Source of the DNA: Phoenix dactylifera | Taxonomy: Eukaryota > Streptophyta > Magnoliopsida > Arecales > Arecaceae | Direction: 5' to 3' | Assembly (NCBI RefSeq): GCF_009389715.1 | Contig: NC_052407.1 | Location: 6,792,475 to 6,856,474 of the forward strand | Length of the DNA: 64,000 nucleotides | In this document: positions 22,551-34,849 of the stretch, piece after piece | Numbering within the stretch: the first letter of the stretch is position 1 | Layout of the letters: each line of letters begins with the position of its first letter | The notes under the pieces: generated by a model | Databases searched by the model: none | What the model saw: only the letters and a program-made list of their open reading frames with translations | Told to the model about the DNA's origin: nothing | Position numbers and translations under genes: made by a program

Positions 22551-24056
22551 AGGTCTCCAATAGGCTGCAACACTTGCCTTAGTAGAAACAGATTGTTCCA
22601 GCTATGAAGAATGCAGTTTTAGATTTTTATTGATTTATTCATGGATGGTTGTAGTGGACATATATATAAGGAACCAAGGAATTAAACTGTGATATTGAAC
22701 AGGTCAGGAGCATCATCAATGATCAACGAAAACTTTTTAATACTGGCACCATCGAAGAACTCTTTGCGAGCTCTTGCAGAGCCCACATAGAGAACAACTT
22801 AAAAGATAACATAAAGAAAAAACAACTTGAAGAATCTCTTGGAGCCACCAACCACTAAGTAATTTAAATTAGAATAGCACTCTTAAGAAAAGCAAAATGT
22901 GGCATCTTATTGATACTTTGTAAAGCTCCTACAAATGAAATTTTATTTGGAGGTGTCAAGGATAGCATTGGAGATTCTCTCAAATTATCGTTTGTCACAG
23001 AAAAAAAGGGAAATAGATAAACCGAATCTAGAAAAGAGTGAAAGACCAAAACCATTGAGATATGCAAAGAAAAGTAATTCTAGTGAAAGAATGAGTCCAG
23101 AAAAAACAACAAGAAATATCGAGACAAAATTTCCAAACTGCTAAAATCTTACATACACTTTGGTCCCGAGATCGTAAACTTTTGCCAAGTAAAATGAGAT
23201 ATTTGAGAATCTGGGCTCCCAAAATCCTAGATGCTTCATCCACATCCATATGCTATAAACTCTTGAGGAACCTCTAGAACAAACCATGATAATAATGAAA
23301 CATGGTAAACACATTTAGAATACCCAGAAAACAAAATTCTTCAACAAAAGTGAGGAAAGGAAGTAGAGGAAGAGAAGAGGTTCACATTCACAAGTTTGAC
23401 TGGCACTATGTATCTTTAGAATTAGTTCCCTCTAAACTAAACAAATGGCTGCAAACAGTTGCATATTGAATGTGGATCATCGAAGATTTTCTTTCCATTT
23501 AAAATAGTTGTTTTGTGCTTTAAAATGCAGGTAAACCTTGTCTCATGGAGCATCACAGCTTGATCATGTAAATCTAGGAGTGATGCCGCTTTCCCCTTTG
23601 GGATGAGCAAAGGAAAGAGGGAAGAAAGAATAGAAAAAAAAAATTGAGAGAAAAAAGCACCAAGACACTGACACAACCAACACCGCATGAGAAGACCGAG
23701 TAGAAAGAGAACAAGGGCCATTAATGAAAAACAAAGAATCATGGGCTTGGAGAGTGGATGGCTCTTGTCAACTAAACTCCCAAAAGCCTAGGCATAAGCT
23801 TGAGAAAGAAAACCACTAATAGATATAGTATCACAGGCTCAAAGAAAACCTTTAATTGATCAGACCAAAAATATTTCTGCTCCCTCCCATCTAGCTTGTT
23901 CTCTATCTAAAAGTAGCAGAAAATCAGTTGTCTGCTGAACAACAGACCGTCCAGTATTGCCTTCCCTACATCCAGTGTTGTTTTGCCCAAGAATTACCGA
24001 ACCAGTCGCCAAAAATGCCACAGCACGAGCGCTGTGGCCAAAAATGCCACAACTGA

Positions 24057-24133
24057 TTCAGGCATATAAAACGGTTCCATCCGGTCCGCTCTTGTACCGG
24101 CCTACGGGGTTGGAACCGTTTTATATGCCTGAA
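24057..24133. repeat. Perfect 23-bp inverted repeat
   Basis: TTCAGGCATATAAAACGGTTCCA at 24057-24079 is matched by its exact complement at 24111-24133, with a 31 bp loop. It sits directly before the tandem duplication at 24138. Because the arms are perfect in otherwise decayed DNA, they are likely recent or conserved. Confidence 0.9.
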
Positions 24134-24137
24134 CTGA

Positions 24138-24496
24138 CCCCGTCAGAGACCGGGTTAGCTTGGTTCGGCCTGAATCAGGTGGTACGGCTCGCTTCGACAT
24201 TTCTTGGTCTTACCTATTGTTTGAGAAGACAAGCAAGCAATAGGAGATGTGAGGTTTCAATTGAAAAACAACTCACAACTTACTCTTTTTCCCATAACTT
24301 TTTTTCTGCACAACTAACCCGTCAGAGACCGGGTTAGCTTGGTTCGGCCTGAATCAGGTGGTACGGCTCGCTTCGGCATTTCTTGGTCTTACCTATTATT
24401 TGAGAAGACAAGCAAGCAATAGGAGATGTGAGGTTTCAATTGAAAAACAACTCACAACTTACTCTTTTTCCCATAACTTTTTTCTGCACAACTAGC
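24138..24496. repeat. Two-copy tandem duplication, 179-bp unit
   Basis: The block starting CGTCAGAGACCGGGTTAGC at 24141 is repeated at 24320 with period 179 and only a few differences, such as CGACATTTC against CGGCATTTC and one T fewer in a T run. High identity points to recent duplication. No coding content was recognised. Confidence 0.9.
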
Positions 24497-26279
24497 CTTA
24501 CACAATGAAATGAAAAGGGTGTGTACGTGATGCACAAGAAGGGAAAAAAGGTAAAAAAAAAAAGGTGATACCAAAACATGCATAGAGGAAATAGGGATCA
24601 ATTTGATGATGATGATGATGTTTTCCTCAGGGAAGGTGCATGATCATCTCTTAATGACATGGATCAAAGCCATATGCAGTAAAAATTCTAGCAGCAAAGC
24701 AAATAATTTGTATACTTATACCAACCTGAATGTGATACAAACAGGCATTTACACTTGCATAATGAAGCTAGTTTTTTTTTGAGATCTGCCACCAGCTATT
24801 CACCCACCACTAAAATCAATATGAAATCCTGATCACTCAAGAAATCTCAAAAGAAACAAGAAAAACCAGTAAAGAAATTAATAGAATGGGAAAGAAAGTG
24901 GAGGCACAGATACACCAATTCTCCAGAAATTCTGCGAGTCTCAGGCCATCTGCAATGAATCAAACAGCTACAACGCATTGCCTGTGAAACAGCAGACTAT
25001 CAAAACTTGTCATGCCGCTAAAAATAAATGAATAAAGCATTATTCTTTCCATGTTGCAGCAGTACTAATTCTTGTCACAAAATCACCAAAGCCTGCTACA
25101 GAGTAGCAATATGATGATAAATGTCATATCAAACTAGTCACAAGTCCACTGTTCATGAATAATTCAACTAGGGGCAGAGATTTGAGATAGAGGGGCAAGA
25201 AAAAAAGAAAAAGATGTCAAGAGTCCACCCCAACTTCAAAAATAATCTAGTTATTGGAATTAAAAATTGTAAAAAACGACTGATATATGTATATATTCCT
25301 TCATGCAAAGGAAAACCTTGAGGAGTTAATTAGCTAAGCTCTTACAAAGTCTTAAGATGGTAAGGAACTGACAATAAACTTGTAAGCAATTTCTGTTTCG
25401 GAAACAAAACCTTAGAAATAAAAATCTTGAAAAAATAGATATTGGAAAACTCAAAGACGGGGAAGAGGAAGAGCAGGCTTATATTAGCCATTTCGTCCAG
25501 CATTGTATTCAAAGTCTGATGCAACTAAATCAAGATGGCTGCAAATGATTGCCTGCATAACAGCAGACCATCTTGTGTTGCTATCTGATTTCCTATTCAT
25601 ACTGTAGCAACTCCTCATCTGGGAATCATCACAGCCTCCTCATATAAACCTGAAAGTAGTGCCACTTTCTCAATTAAGGAAAAAGAAAGACAAAGAAGAA
25701 ACGCAAAAAAAAAAAAAAGAACAAAGAGAGAGAGAAAGAGGCACAACTTTACAGCCATTACTCATCTAAAAGAAGAACAAGAAGAAGAAAGAAGTCATTA
25801 GAGGCTCAGGAGGGGATGGGAAACCTTTCGAAATAACAAAGCTCTCCTAAAAAGCTAGCAAATAAGCCATAGACCTAGTGTTCTACATCTCAAATCAATA
25901 CCTGAATTGATCAGAGCAAAAGATTCCCCCCTCCTCTTTCCCTGTAGTGATCTCTCTATCTAACAATAGCTGCAGAATGGCTGCTTGCAAAACAGCTGAC
26001 CTTCCAGAGTTGCCTCACCTATTGTCAGAGAAGAAGACTGGCAAAAGTGAGGAGAGATGAGGGTTATTAATACAAAACTAACCAACCTTACAAGTCACCC
26101 GTCAATGCCTTGGTATATACATAAGCACAACATAAAGGTTGTATTTGGTTCAACAATAAGAAAACATGGAATAGGAATAAAAGGAGGAGATAGTGGTGAA
26201 GAACACGAAGGAGAATAGAGAAAAGGAGTGGTGAATATGTAACAAAGAAGTTTCCATAGATGCCCCTCTTCCTCTGTTC

Positions 26280-26297
26280 CCCCCCCCCCCCCCCCCT
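26280..26297. repeat. Poly-C homopolymer
   Basis: An uninterrupted run of about 18 C sits beside a CT-rich stretch. It is unusual in AT-rich surroundings. Confidence 0.85.
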
Positions 26298-28904
26298 CTC
26301 TATCGAACTAAAGTGTTCTCGGGTGGCTACTAGACAAAGGAAACTGTTTTTTATCGACCTCCACAAACTATCCTGGTTTTCTGAAAATTCAGAGAACCGA
26401 GCAGAGAATGGAACATTGTTGGTAGCAGTTATACTCGTTGATGTGGCACAAAGTCTGATACCGAAGAACCTCAACCACCATAGGTCTCAAGGGGACTAAT
26501 AATATTTTAGATTTACCCCTAGATTCCAGAACCTTTCACTCACCAGTATAGCATATGAAATCCTGAAGGCTCAAGAAACCAATCAGGAAAAGAAAGAAAA
26601 AAGAAAAAAGAAAAACAAGAAAATGAATTAAAAGAATGGGAAAGCAAAAGGAAGCACAGATCCACTAGATTCTCAGAAACTCTGAGTCTCAGACTATCCG
26701 GAACTAAAAACAGCTGCAATCAGTTGCCTCTAAAACTACAGAGAAACCAGGATTGCCTCGTCATTCAAGATAGATAAATGAGGCTTTGTATTTTCGACTA
26801 TGGCAGAATTTTTTTTGAGATTAGGAGGGGTTAATCCCCACCTTCATCCCTATACCCACCCCACCCTTTGAGGGTTGACTCCAACTAGAATAGAACCCCT
26901 GCCCTCCTGCACAAGTGGAAAGAGGTGATACAGCTCGAGCAAGTGATCCAGAGGTCACTTTGAACAGAATAAATCCTTATTCCACAAGTTATCAAAACCT
27001 CATATAAGTAATATGAAGACAAATGTTATAGACAACCACAATCACAAGTCAACGTTCAAAAAATGTTTGGCTGGGGGCAACAATTCAAAATTCAAAAGAA
27101 AATGTCAAAAAATGACAAAATCCTTAGAAAAAACTTCAATAACTAGACTGGGGAAAAAAGAATGTAAAAATTGTTGACCAAGCTCTTATAAAAGAATGTA
27201 AGAAACACCAACCATAGACTTGCAAGGCACTTTTTTATGTTTCCTCTAACCATAGATAATAACAGCATTGGTCGCATGTGCACTTGGAAAAGGGAAATAG
27301 CTGTCAATAGGGTCCGACGCCTAGAAGAATCCCCACATCTAACAAACCCCATTCCCTCCCAACTTTTCCACCTAATTATGGCAGCAAGCAGTGGTCTTTG
27401 TGCTGGCAGACGAAAAAAGTTGCCTCACCATTATCAGAGAACACAGGAAGAGAAGAGGAGATCAAGTAAATCAACACTGGAATAGAGGTCCCATGCCATG
27501 CAAAGATACTAAACTGAAATCTCATTATGCTGGCTTACCATCATCACCATTTCAATAAAAAAATAAAAAGAGATGAATAAAAGGACATGGAGAAGAAGGT
27601 GAGCAGTGACAGAAGATACATGAAGAAGATGGCTCTAATTTGCCTAATTTTAGAAGATGTGTTGAGAAAAAGAGAAATCCCTTTACACAGATGATCAAAA
27701 CAAATGGCAAAGATTGGTTTCCTACATAACAGCAAATCATCCAAGGGCTTGCCTCATTATTTCCATCCAAAGTAAAGAAAGAAGAGCAAATAACTTGGCA
27801 GATCCATGTGACATACATGGTCATTCAGTCTACTACAGCAAAATAAATGCATCTAAAATAGAAATTCGAGAATTGCTTGACAAATAGTCAGCCAGAAAAA
27901 AATGAGAACACTAAAAAATTGAAAGAAGATGAATTCAAATAAAGTAAAATTTAAATAAAATAATTCAGCATGAAAGAATGCGGCATGTCAATGTTTGCAC
28001 ATGCATATATATTGGGTATGTACCTATGCACCTCTTTATGCATATACAAACACAAAGAGTGGCTGGATCTGGGTGAGGCAGTATGTCCCAGTCTTAATTC
28101 CCTGCTATAGACACCATCTTATTTTAAGATAACTAAGAGACATAAACAAAAAGTACTTGGGCTAGAACAGGAGGTTTATTTATTGAATTTTTATTCCAAA
28201 CAATTTTAATTGATGGGAATGCCATCTCAAATTTTCCTTCCTCTTGAATAAACCCACACATGCCTAGTATTGGTGCATGTATACATATTTATTTATGTAT
28301 GTATATGTGCATGTGTATGCAATTTTTCCCGTTTATTTTTACCATGCATGCATGTACATATACAGATACATTCTAAAGAACAGTGTTCTAGTTTGACAAA
28401 GAAACTAAAATATTATCATGGAGTAACAGAAATTAGAAACATAGATTATGAAGCCATTTTAAATTAAATGGCTTGCATCAGAAAAAAAGCAGAATGTCTC
28501 ATCAATATAGATTGCCAGTATTTAAACCTAATTCTACGTAGAAAATTATATAATTGGGTCCTCGACTGGTCAAACAAAAATCTGCAGAAACAACTAGATA
28601 TCAAGTAATTACATTATTTTCCAATCAGCAAAAACAACAAAACTAAATCTAGCATTAATCACGATATGTTTCTGCATGCATCTGCATGGACAAGGGGAAT
28701 GGAACTTACGTAATTACTGGCAATATCAGAAACCATGGGAGAACTGCATGGTAGAACATGTAATTTAATTTCACAAAACAAGAGGAATTCTTGAGGTAAC
28801 TATCTCAACAGGATTGAACCGACTAAAAGATTGATTATAACAAGAAAGGCAAATACTTACCATGACCTGTCAAGTAAACATCCAAAATTCGGAAATTTGT
28901 CTGT

Positions 28905-31615
28905 TCAAGCCAACTGGTGAGGACTGCAAAACCCAAGAAAGTGCTCAACATGTTGTGCTACAGAGTGGGCAAGCCTATCAGCTGCCTGCTGTGCGGATGC
29001 CTCAGCATATACATGTATTACATCCTCTGTACAAGATGGTCGGATAAAACATCGCCTTCGAGTATACTTGGCTGCAATAAATTCTAGCAAAGAAAATGCT
29101 ATGAATCAGTAAGTGTGATTTATTTGTTAAACAAAACTTAGGATACTAATCATCAAAATCTCCTAAATTTCAGTCAAATGGGTTAGAGAGTATACTAATT
29201 AGGTACGAATTTTCATATAAGATCTAAAGATAGATAAAAAATCAATCCATATATAGGAAACCAAACCAGAGGTACTTTCCAGCCAAGCAACTGCGAACCG
29301 GAGGTACTTTCCAGACAAGCAACTGCTTACCAGTCTCAGCATCAATCACTTCTTGCAGTCCCAATGTTTTCACAACCTGTGTTTCTGCGTTTGCAGCGAC
29401 AACAACATTTACCTTAGTAAAAAAGAATCATAAAAATCAGTGAACCCAAAAATGTCCACAAAAAAAGTTTTTAAAACAAATCTCCTATTGAAACCTACTA
29501 CACATAATAAAAATTTTTCTGATTACATCTTATATAGAGGAAGTGTGGTTAATTTGATGTTGGATGCACCCTTAGGAAAAAAGGAGATAGGTGACAAAGA
29601 GATTAGAAGATAAAGCTAACTTCAATTTTTTAATAAGTTATAACACCATAGAAGGATCAATTTATCAGGCATGATGCTTGATTTATTCTGATGTGAATGT
29701 GGCACAAGATAATTTACAGCTGCAGATCTATTTCCACATTTTTAAACTGTAAAGGAATATTTTAACAAAAGCAACTCTTAATTTGTATATATTAGGCAAT
29801 ATACACAACAGGTTTTAGATTCTTCAGATTAATAAAAAGAAGTCACAAATATGGGTTTTCCTGTGAGGGATTAGTAGATAATAATCTGTGAGGAAGCCTT
29901 GGGTCTAAGGTGTGCCGTCTCGGTATATGGTGTGGGGCCGGTTCGGCATACCGAATGTCGGTATAGTCCCGTACTATGTATCGGTACCGAACCGGTACAG
30001 TATACCCCGTACCACCAGTTCGGTACGATACAACGAATTTTGTTTGGGCCAAAAGTAAGGTTGCTCCACTATGATCTAGAGGTCATGAATTCAAAACAAG
30101 AACATAGCCCCTCTGTATGTAGGGATAAGGTTGCATATATCTAACCCTCACCAAGCCCCATAATGGAAGGAGCCTCATGCATTGAGCTATCCTCTATTAG
30201 TAGATAATAATCTATCTGTAAAAAGCAATTACTTATTTCAAAACTAAAATCAGAATTTTTTAATTCAAAATTGATTCATTTAACTTCAATTTTAAAATAC
30301 TCTATGCTAATCATGAGCACAATTTAAATCCTTATTAAAGTTTAACTCCTTAATATAATTAGAGACATCCTACCCTTATCCCATACCTAAAGATTACTAA
30401 TAACTAAATCACTTCAATTTACCAACTTAATCTAATAGAAAAATCCATGTCCCTAGAAGAACAAAATTGATCTTCTACCATCTTCTCACTTATATATATG
30501 AACATGTATTCACTCACCAATATGATATGAACCCCACCACCCCACCCACCCCCAAAAAAAATTGCCCCAACCAAAACCACAAAACCAAAAATAGAAGGAA
30601 ACTAGGAAGAAAGTCATCCAATCAAATCTAGATGGGTCTTAAATATGGACAATAAATACATTGATATCTTAAAGAATATTAAAATTACAGTTGGTGACAT
30701 AGACATTGCTTAGAAATTGGTAATGAACAACTGATGGAGTTCAATTTAGCCACTCTACTCTGGGTAAAGAAGCAAAGAATTTTAGTTGCTCAACAACAAA
30801 ATTTCATGAGAGGGAACTATATCAATTATCTCAACTATCATGCAGCAAATAAACAGAATAGTTGATAACTAGATAAAAGATTTTCTGAGAACAGAATAGC
30901 TCCGTGCCCATTTGCCTCAAAATATATTCCAATATCATACTCTGAAGCTTTCTTGAGCAAATATTTCACACCTGTAGGAGTAAATACTACTTCCAAGCCC
31001 AGCTGCTTGAGGAAATCTGTTGATGCTCCATTCACATATGCTGTCTGAACAATGCCAAGTCCTGCCGGGCATTCTTTGCATAGTTCATTTCCTTCTGATT
31101 AAGAATACTTAATTGTTCCTTGATAAATACTGCAAAGAGAGATAATACCTTATCTCCATCGACAAGATCAATGCTACCGCTACTTTGTGATAAGACAGAT
31201 AAATAACAAGCCTGTCAGCATCACCATCAGAACTAGCACACTTGAAACACTAGATTAACCTATGCAGTTAGCATTAGAGGAAATACAAGCTCAATGTATC
31301 AAGCTTCTAACTTACTAAGCAAAGAAAAAAGGAGGCACCTTATTCCTACATCATCCATTCCGAATCCACATGGAACAACTTTCTCCTGCACATAACCAGC
31401 ACCACATCTCTCATTAAGTACACCTTCTCCCTTCTTACCTGAATCTCGCATCAGTCTCATGTAAAACTCCAACCCTCTCATCATTTTTGTTCAGTTCTAT
31501 AGCCTCTCTCCAGCAACACCATTGGCTCCATCTACAACAAGTTTTGCATCCACCCGATCCTTTATTTTTTCTTTGGGGACCAAGCCCATCAGCACCTGCC
31601 GTCCAAAATTTTGAA
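28905..31615 (-). pseudogene. Phosphoacetylglucosamine mutase pseudogene (PGM3/DRT101-like)
   Basis: Reading leftward, exon-like pieces match phosphoacetylglucosamine mutase, the enzyme converting GlcNAc-6-P to GlcNAc-1-P. They are LVVDGANGVAGERL (about 31510-31555), GEGVLNERCGAGYVQ and VVPCGFGMDDVG (31340-31430), GDADRLV then SIDLVDGDK (31140-31230), [14 protein letters not shown] and [12 protein letters not shown] (30880-30990), ANAETQVVK (29350-29390), and CFIRPSCTEDVIHVYAEAS (28970-29050). Splice sites are partly kept, so it was not copied from mRNA. Lesions include a stop after GERL, frameshifts between pieces, RPSCTE in place of the phosphate-binding RPSGTE, and loss of the N-terminal third (including the catalytic Ser loop) and a middle segment. 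Confidence 0.75.
29900..30040. repeat. CGGTACCG-rich palindromic cluster
   Basis: Motifs GTCTCGGTAT, CGGTTCGGCATACCGAA, GTCGGTATAGTCCCGTAC, GGTACCGAACCGGTAC and AGTTCGGTACGATAC overlap as inverted repeats. This texture is common in small plant fold-back elements. It lies inside the mutase pseudogene where a coding segment is missing. Confidence 0.55.
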
Positions 31616-33739
31616 TCTTAAACACACTAAAGCATCATTTTTTTCCTTTTAAGACTGATAAAAGTTCTATTCTATTCTAAGGGCATTTATATCACTTCTA
31701 CTCTAAGGATGCCACTACCTACTTTGCAGGTTCAATAAGAGCTTCACCGCTAGGCCACATGTCTCTCCCAAAAATACCTCAGCAGACTGCGCCCCTCCTA
31801 ATGTCCACGTCTCTTCCCAATAATACCTCAACAGACTGCGCCCCTCCTAATGTTATATTCTCCTTAATTGAAAACTGAATCACCAACTGAAAATTAAAGG
31901 GGAAAAAAAAAAGAAAAAAGGGCCGAAGATAGCATGAGCTTATAACTCAACTAGCAGGGGCTATGAGATGGCTAAAATGTCTGCGTTATCATGAATTCGG
32001 GTGAGGTACACTACTACTATACAAAAATAAATTAACAAACTCTCATCAGTCTTCCCAGGTTAATCAATGAAGACATGGACAGGTCTGTTAATTAGTCATT
32101 TGCTTTAGCTGAGCAGGTTCAGGAATCAGGACTTAACACTGACCCCCCAGGGTTCTTGATTGATCTGTGTCATCTCAGGTATTTAAACAAAATCTTATAA
32201 TCTTGTCCCATAAAGAAGGGTGATGATATAAAACACTTGCATTAGATGATAGACAGAGTAGTAAGTGAATGGCTTTTAATTTGTGTATCACAGAAAATGC
32301 TTAAGAAGAATAATAGAATTTCAGAACCTCACTAAAATAGAGAATACATATTTCACCATCTCCAAAGTTAATACATATTTGTTTTCACATGGATGAGATC
32401 TACTTGGAGCATTGGGGACAGCATATGAATCCTAGCTTGTAATTTTACATTCCATTATATGCATATGCTGGAGAAACAATGTAACGTCTTATGAGACCCT
32501 TGTACGTACCCTATTTGAGTTCATATTTAAATGTATTTGTGTGGATTCATTGGTCAAATTTGGATCACATTAAGTAGGAGAAAAGTATGATGTATTTTGC
32601 AAATACTAGGTTAACTTGTGAATGTGATTGCTATAGTTCAAGATTATTGACAATTACAACACCACCCCCTGCCCCCCAAAAACTCCCCTTCCTGTCTTCG
32701 ACCCCCAACAAGACAAAGGATAAAGTGTAGTAGTTTGGAGTTCATTTTGTTTAATTTCCAGTTTCATCTAAGAGACCAAAGCCATGATTTATTTTTTGAT
32801 TTTGGAAACTGCATACGGTATCTAGTTTTCAGCAACCAGAATAGTAAAACAAAAGAGAATTTGGGATCTTGAAACCCTAGTTTGCCATGAATTCTTCAGA
32901 GGCGACGCCAGTCATATTAAAGAAATTAAAGAAACCCTAGAAAAACAAATTCTTGGAAAAGAAAACCAGAAACTAGAAAAGCAGAGAAGAGAAAGAGGAA
33001 GAGGAGACAAAGATTAACCAATCTCTGCAACTGAATCGAAACGGCTGCAAACGGTTGCCTTCACAAGAACAACAGAAGACCATCCAAGATCGCCTCGCCG
33101 TTTACAAATAGCCGTTTTTTTCCCTCTCGACATTGTAGCAAAAACCTCATCCAAGAATCATCACAGCCTCCTCATATAAAGCCGAATGCCAAGAAGAAAA
33201 AACGAAAGAAAAAAAGAAAGAGAATGAAGCAGACCTTCACGGCCATTACCACCAAGAAGAAGAAGACCAACCAACGTGAGCAAGAAAACCAGCCGGAGAC
33301 CAAGGATTCCAAGGCTCAGAGGGCATTCTTGATTCGACGAGACGGAGGGATTGTTCCTTCTGTTCTTCTTCTCCTCCTTCCCCGATGAACCCCCAGCTAG
33401 CAATGGCTGCAGGTCGGTGAACAGCAGGCCTTCCAGAGCTGCCTCGCCTATCGCTAGAGAAGAATACCTGCACGCAAAGAAGAGCAGAAGAACAAGAACC
33501 CTTAACGAGTCACCCATCATCGTCAACTCAAATTTATACACAAACCAAGAAGAGGAGGAGAAGGAGAAGGCCAAGAAGATGGAGAGAGAGAAACAGGAGC
33601 GCTAGAAAAGTAGAAGAGAAACCTCCACAGGTACTCCTCTCTATGACGAGGAGAAAGCGAGGAGATGAAGAGAGCCTGAAGGCCGAGGCTTCTTTAGCGA
33701 CGTCCAAGAACGGACTCCTCACAAGGAAGGGTACGGGCC

Positions 33740-33747
33740 TTTATATA
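33740..33747 (-). promoter_or_regulatory. TATA box, minus strand
   Basis: GTCTATATAAAGGCCC on the minus strand is a textbook plant TATA box. Transcription would start near 33710 and proceed left into the repeated-module region. GC content rises just downstream, as in many plant gene starts. Confidence 0.5.
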
Positions 33748-33749
33748 GA

Positions 33750-34844
33750 CGTTATAAACCCTGAAGCCGAGTCGTTTTAATGGCCCCTGCAGCTTCCGAG
33801 TTACGACTTACGCCCCACGGTTGTATAAAATCTGAAGCGGGTTCGCTTACGGATCCGAGTGCGATACCCCGCCAACTCATCACCGATCGAGCAAATTGGT
33901 TCGTCGGACGGCCAAGGATTGCTGAATAACACATGAATGGTTTGATTTCATGCACCACTCTTGAAGCATGGATATTCTAGTAGGTATATGATATATCACG
34001 CCTCCAATCCAGGTAGTAGCAACACTTCGTACTAATAAAAAAACTTTTTTTTTACATGCATGAAAGATATTTCAATGTAATATCATATCATGAGGTCCGA
34101 GATCAGGTGCGTTGCCTAGCCCCCGGGCTCACCACCCATCTCTTTCCCTCGTGCCGGCGGTCCGGATCCCACCAGCGATTGCGCCATCCACCATCTTGCT
34201 CTTCTCCGCCGTCGTCAGTCATGCACGGATTTCAAAAGCAAATGCCTCAAAGCCCGTTTTCAAACCCTTTTCTCATGAGCCTTGTTTGGCTTGCGGAAAG
34301 TGAAGAGAAAAAGTGTTATCAATGAAAAAAAAAAAAATTGCTTCTTGGTTGGACATTTTATATCTAAATAAGATTCTAAAAAAATCTATATAAAATATTA
34401 AAATTTTTATATTAAGACTTCAGTTTTAGTGAATTTAGTTCATCATTAAATCAAATAAAGGAAGATTCAGTATTTTTTGAGTGCTTGAACTAACTCATAT
34501 GTTGACCTATCCATATAACATATTGCACCCTTGGTGTTTTACTTATTCTTCATAAAGGATGATTAAACAATAACCATGGTACATATTTATACTATATGAC
34601 AGATGAGTTGGTGGACCAAAGCACCTTAACACGTGTATCGCAGCTATACTCGAACTGCTAGATTATAAAAACTTTTGGAGAAATTATTAGGTGGATCAGA
34701 TCAACCATAGTCGACCGAAGATGAAATGAATCCCTTTTCCATCCTCTTTTTTCCTTTTTAATGTGCAATAGGGCTGCACCTACACAGGACAACATGCTTG
34801 ATTTGAGTCTTGACACAAAGTCTCTGCAAGCCTCTACCAAGTAG
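33750..34844. other. Intergenic, up to the Tat insertion
   Basis: This is the divergent side of the 33.74 kb promoter. A GC-rich patch at 34100-34230 has no recognised coding content. The rest is AT-rich. No feature was identified. Confidence 0.4.
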
Positions 34845-34849
34845 GTTGG
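34845..34849. repeat. Target duplication of the Tat element (left)
   Basis: GTTGG directly precedes the left LTR and reappears at 56363-56367 directly after the right LTR. Confidence 0.9.

Larger units (their letters stand above)
22560..33470 (-). repeat. Dispersed ~60 bp module, at least ten diverged copies
   Basis: On the minus strand, copies of a module resembling GGCGAGGCAATCYTGGATGG, then TCTGCTGTT, CAGGCAACC, TTTGCAGCC recur. They lie at about 33398-33450, 33035-33105, 27700-27765, 27372-27425, 26705-26760, 25975-26020, 25530-25580, 24955-25010, 23930-23975 and 23440-23470. Two subtypes tend to alternate (CTTGGATGG and CTCTGGAAGG). Flanks are shared too, for example CATCACAGCCTCCTCATATAA at 25625-25645 and 33160-33180. 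Larger blocks of several hundred bp were therefore duplicated in tandem and then diverged. The two copies nearest 33.4 kb are the cleanest. Confidence 0.6.
22560..33735 (-). ncRNA. Candidate long noncoding or unrecognised transcription unit
   Basis: A TATA box at 33740-33747 faces left, and downstream sequence contains GC-richer DNA with a signal-peptide-like frame near 33560 (MGDSLRVLVLLLFFA). The frame at 33161-33574 (137 aa) is open but resembles no family I know. It covers one copy of the module as IGEAALEGLLFTDLQPLLAG. Other copies translate to related but broken strings. No continuous coding exon chain was found. The region could be an lncRNA, a decayed gene cluster, or a real gene of unknown type. 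Transcription is inferred, not shown. Confidence 0.3.

Noticed and set aside
28905-31615. A functional phosphoacetylglucosamine mutase gene
   Set aside because: Missing N-terminal and middle segments, internal stop, frameshifts, and an altered phosphate-binding motif.
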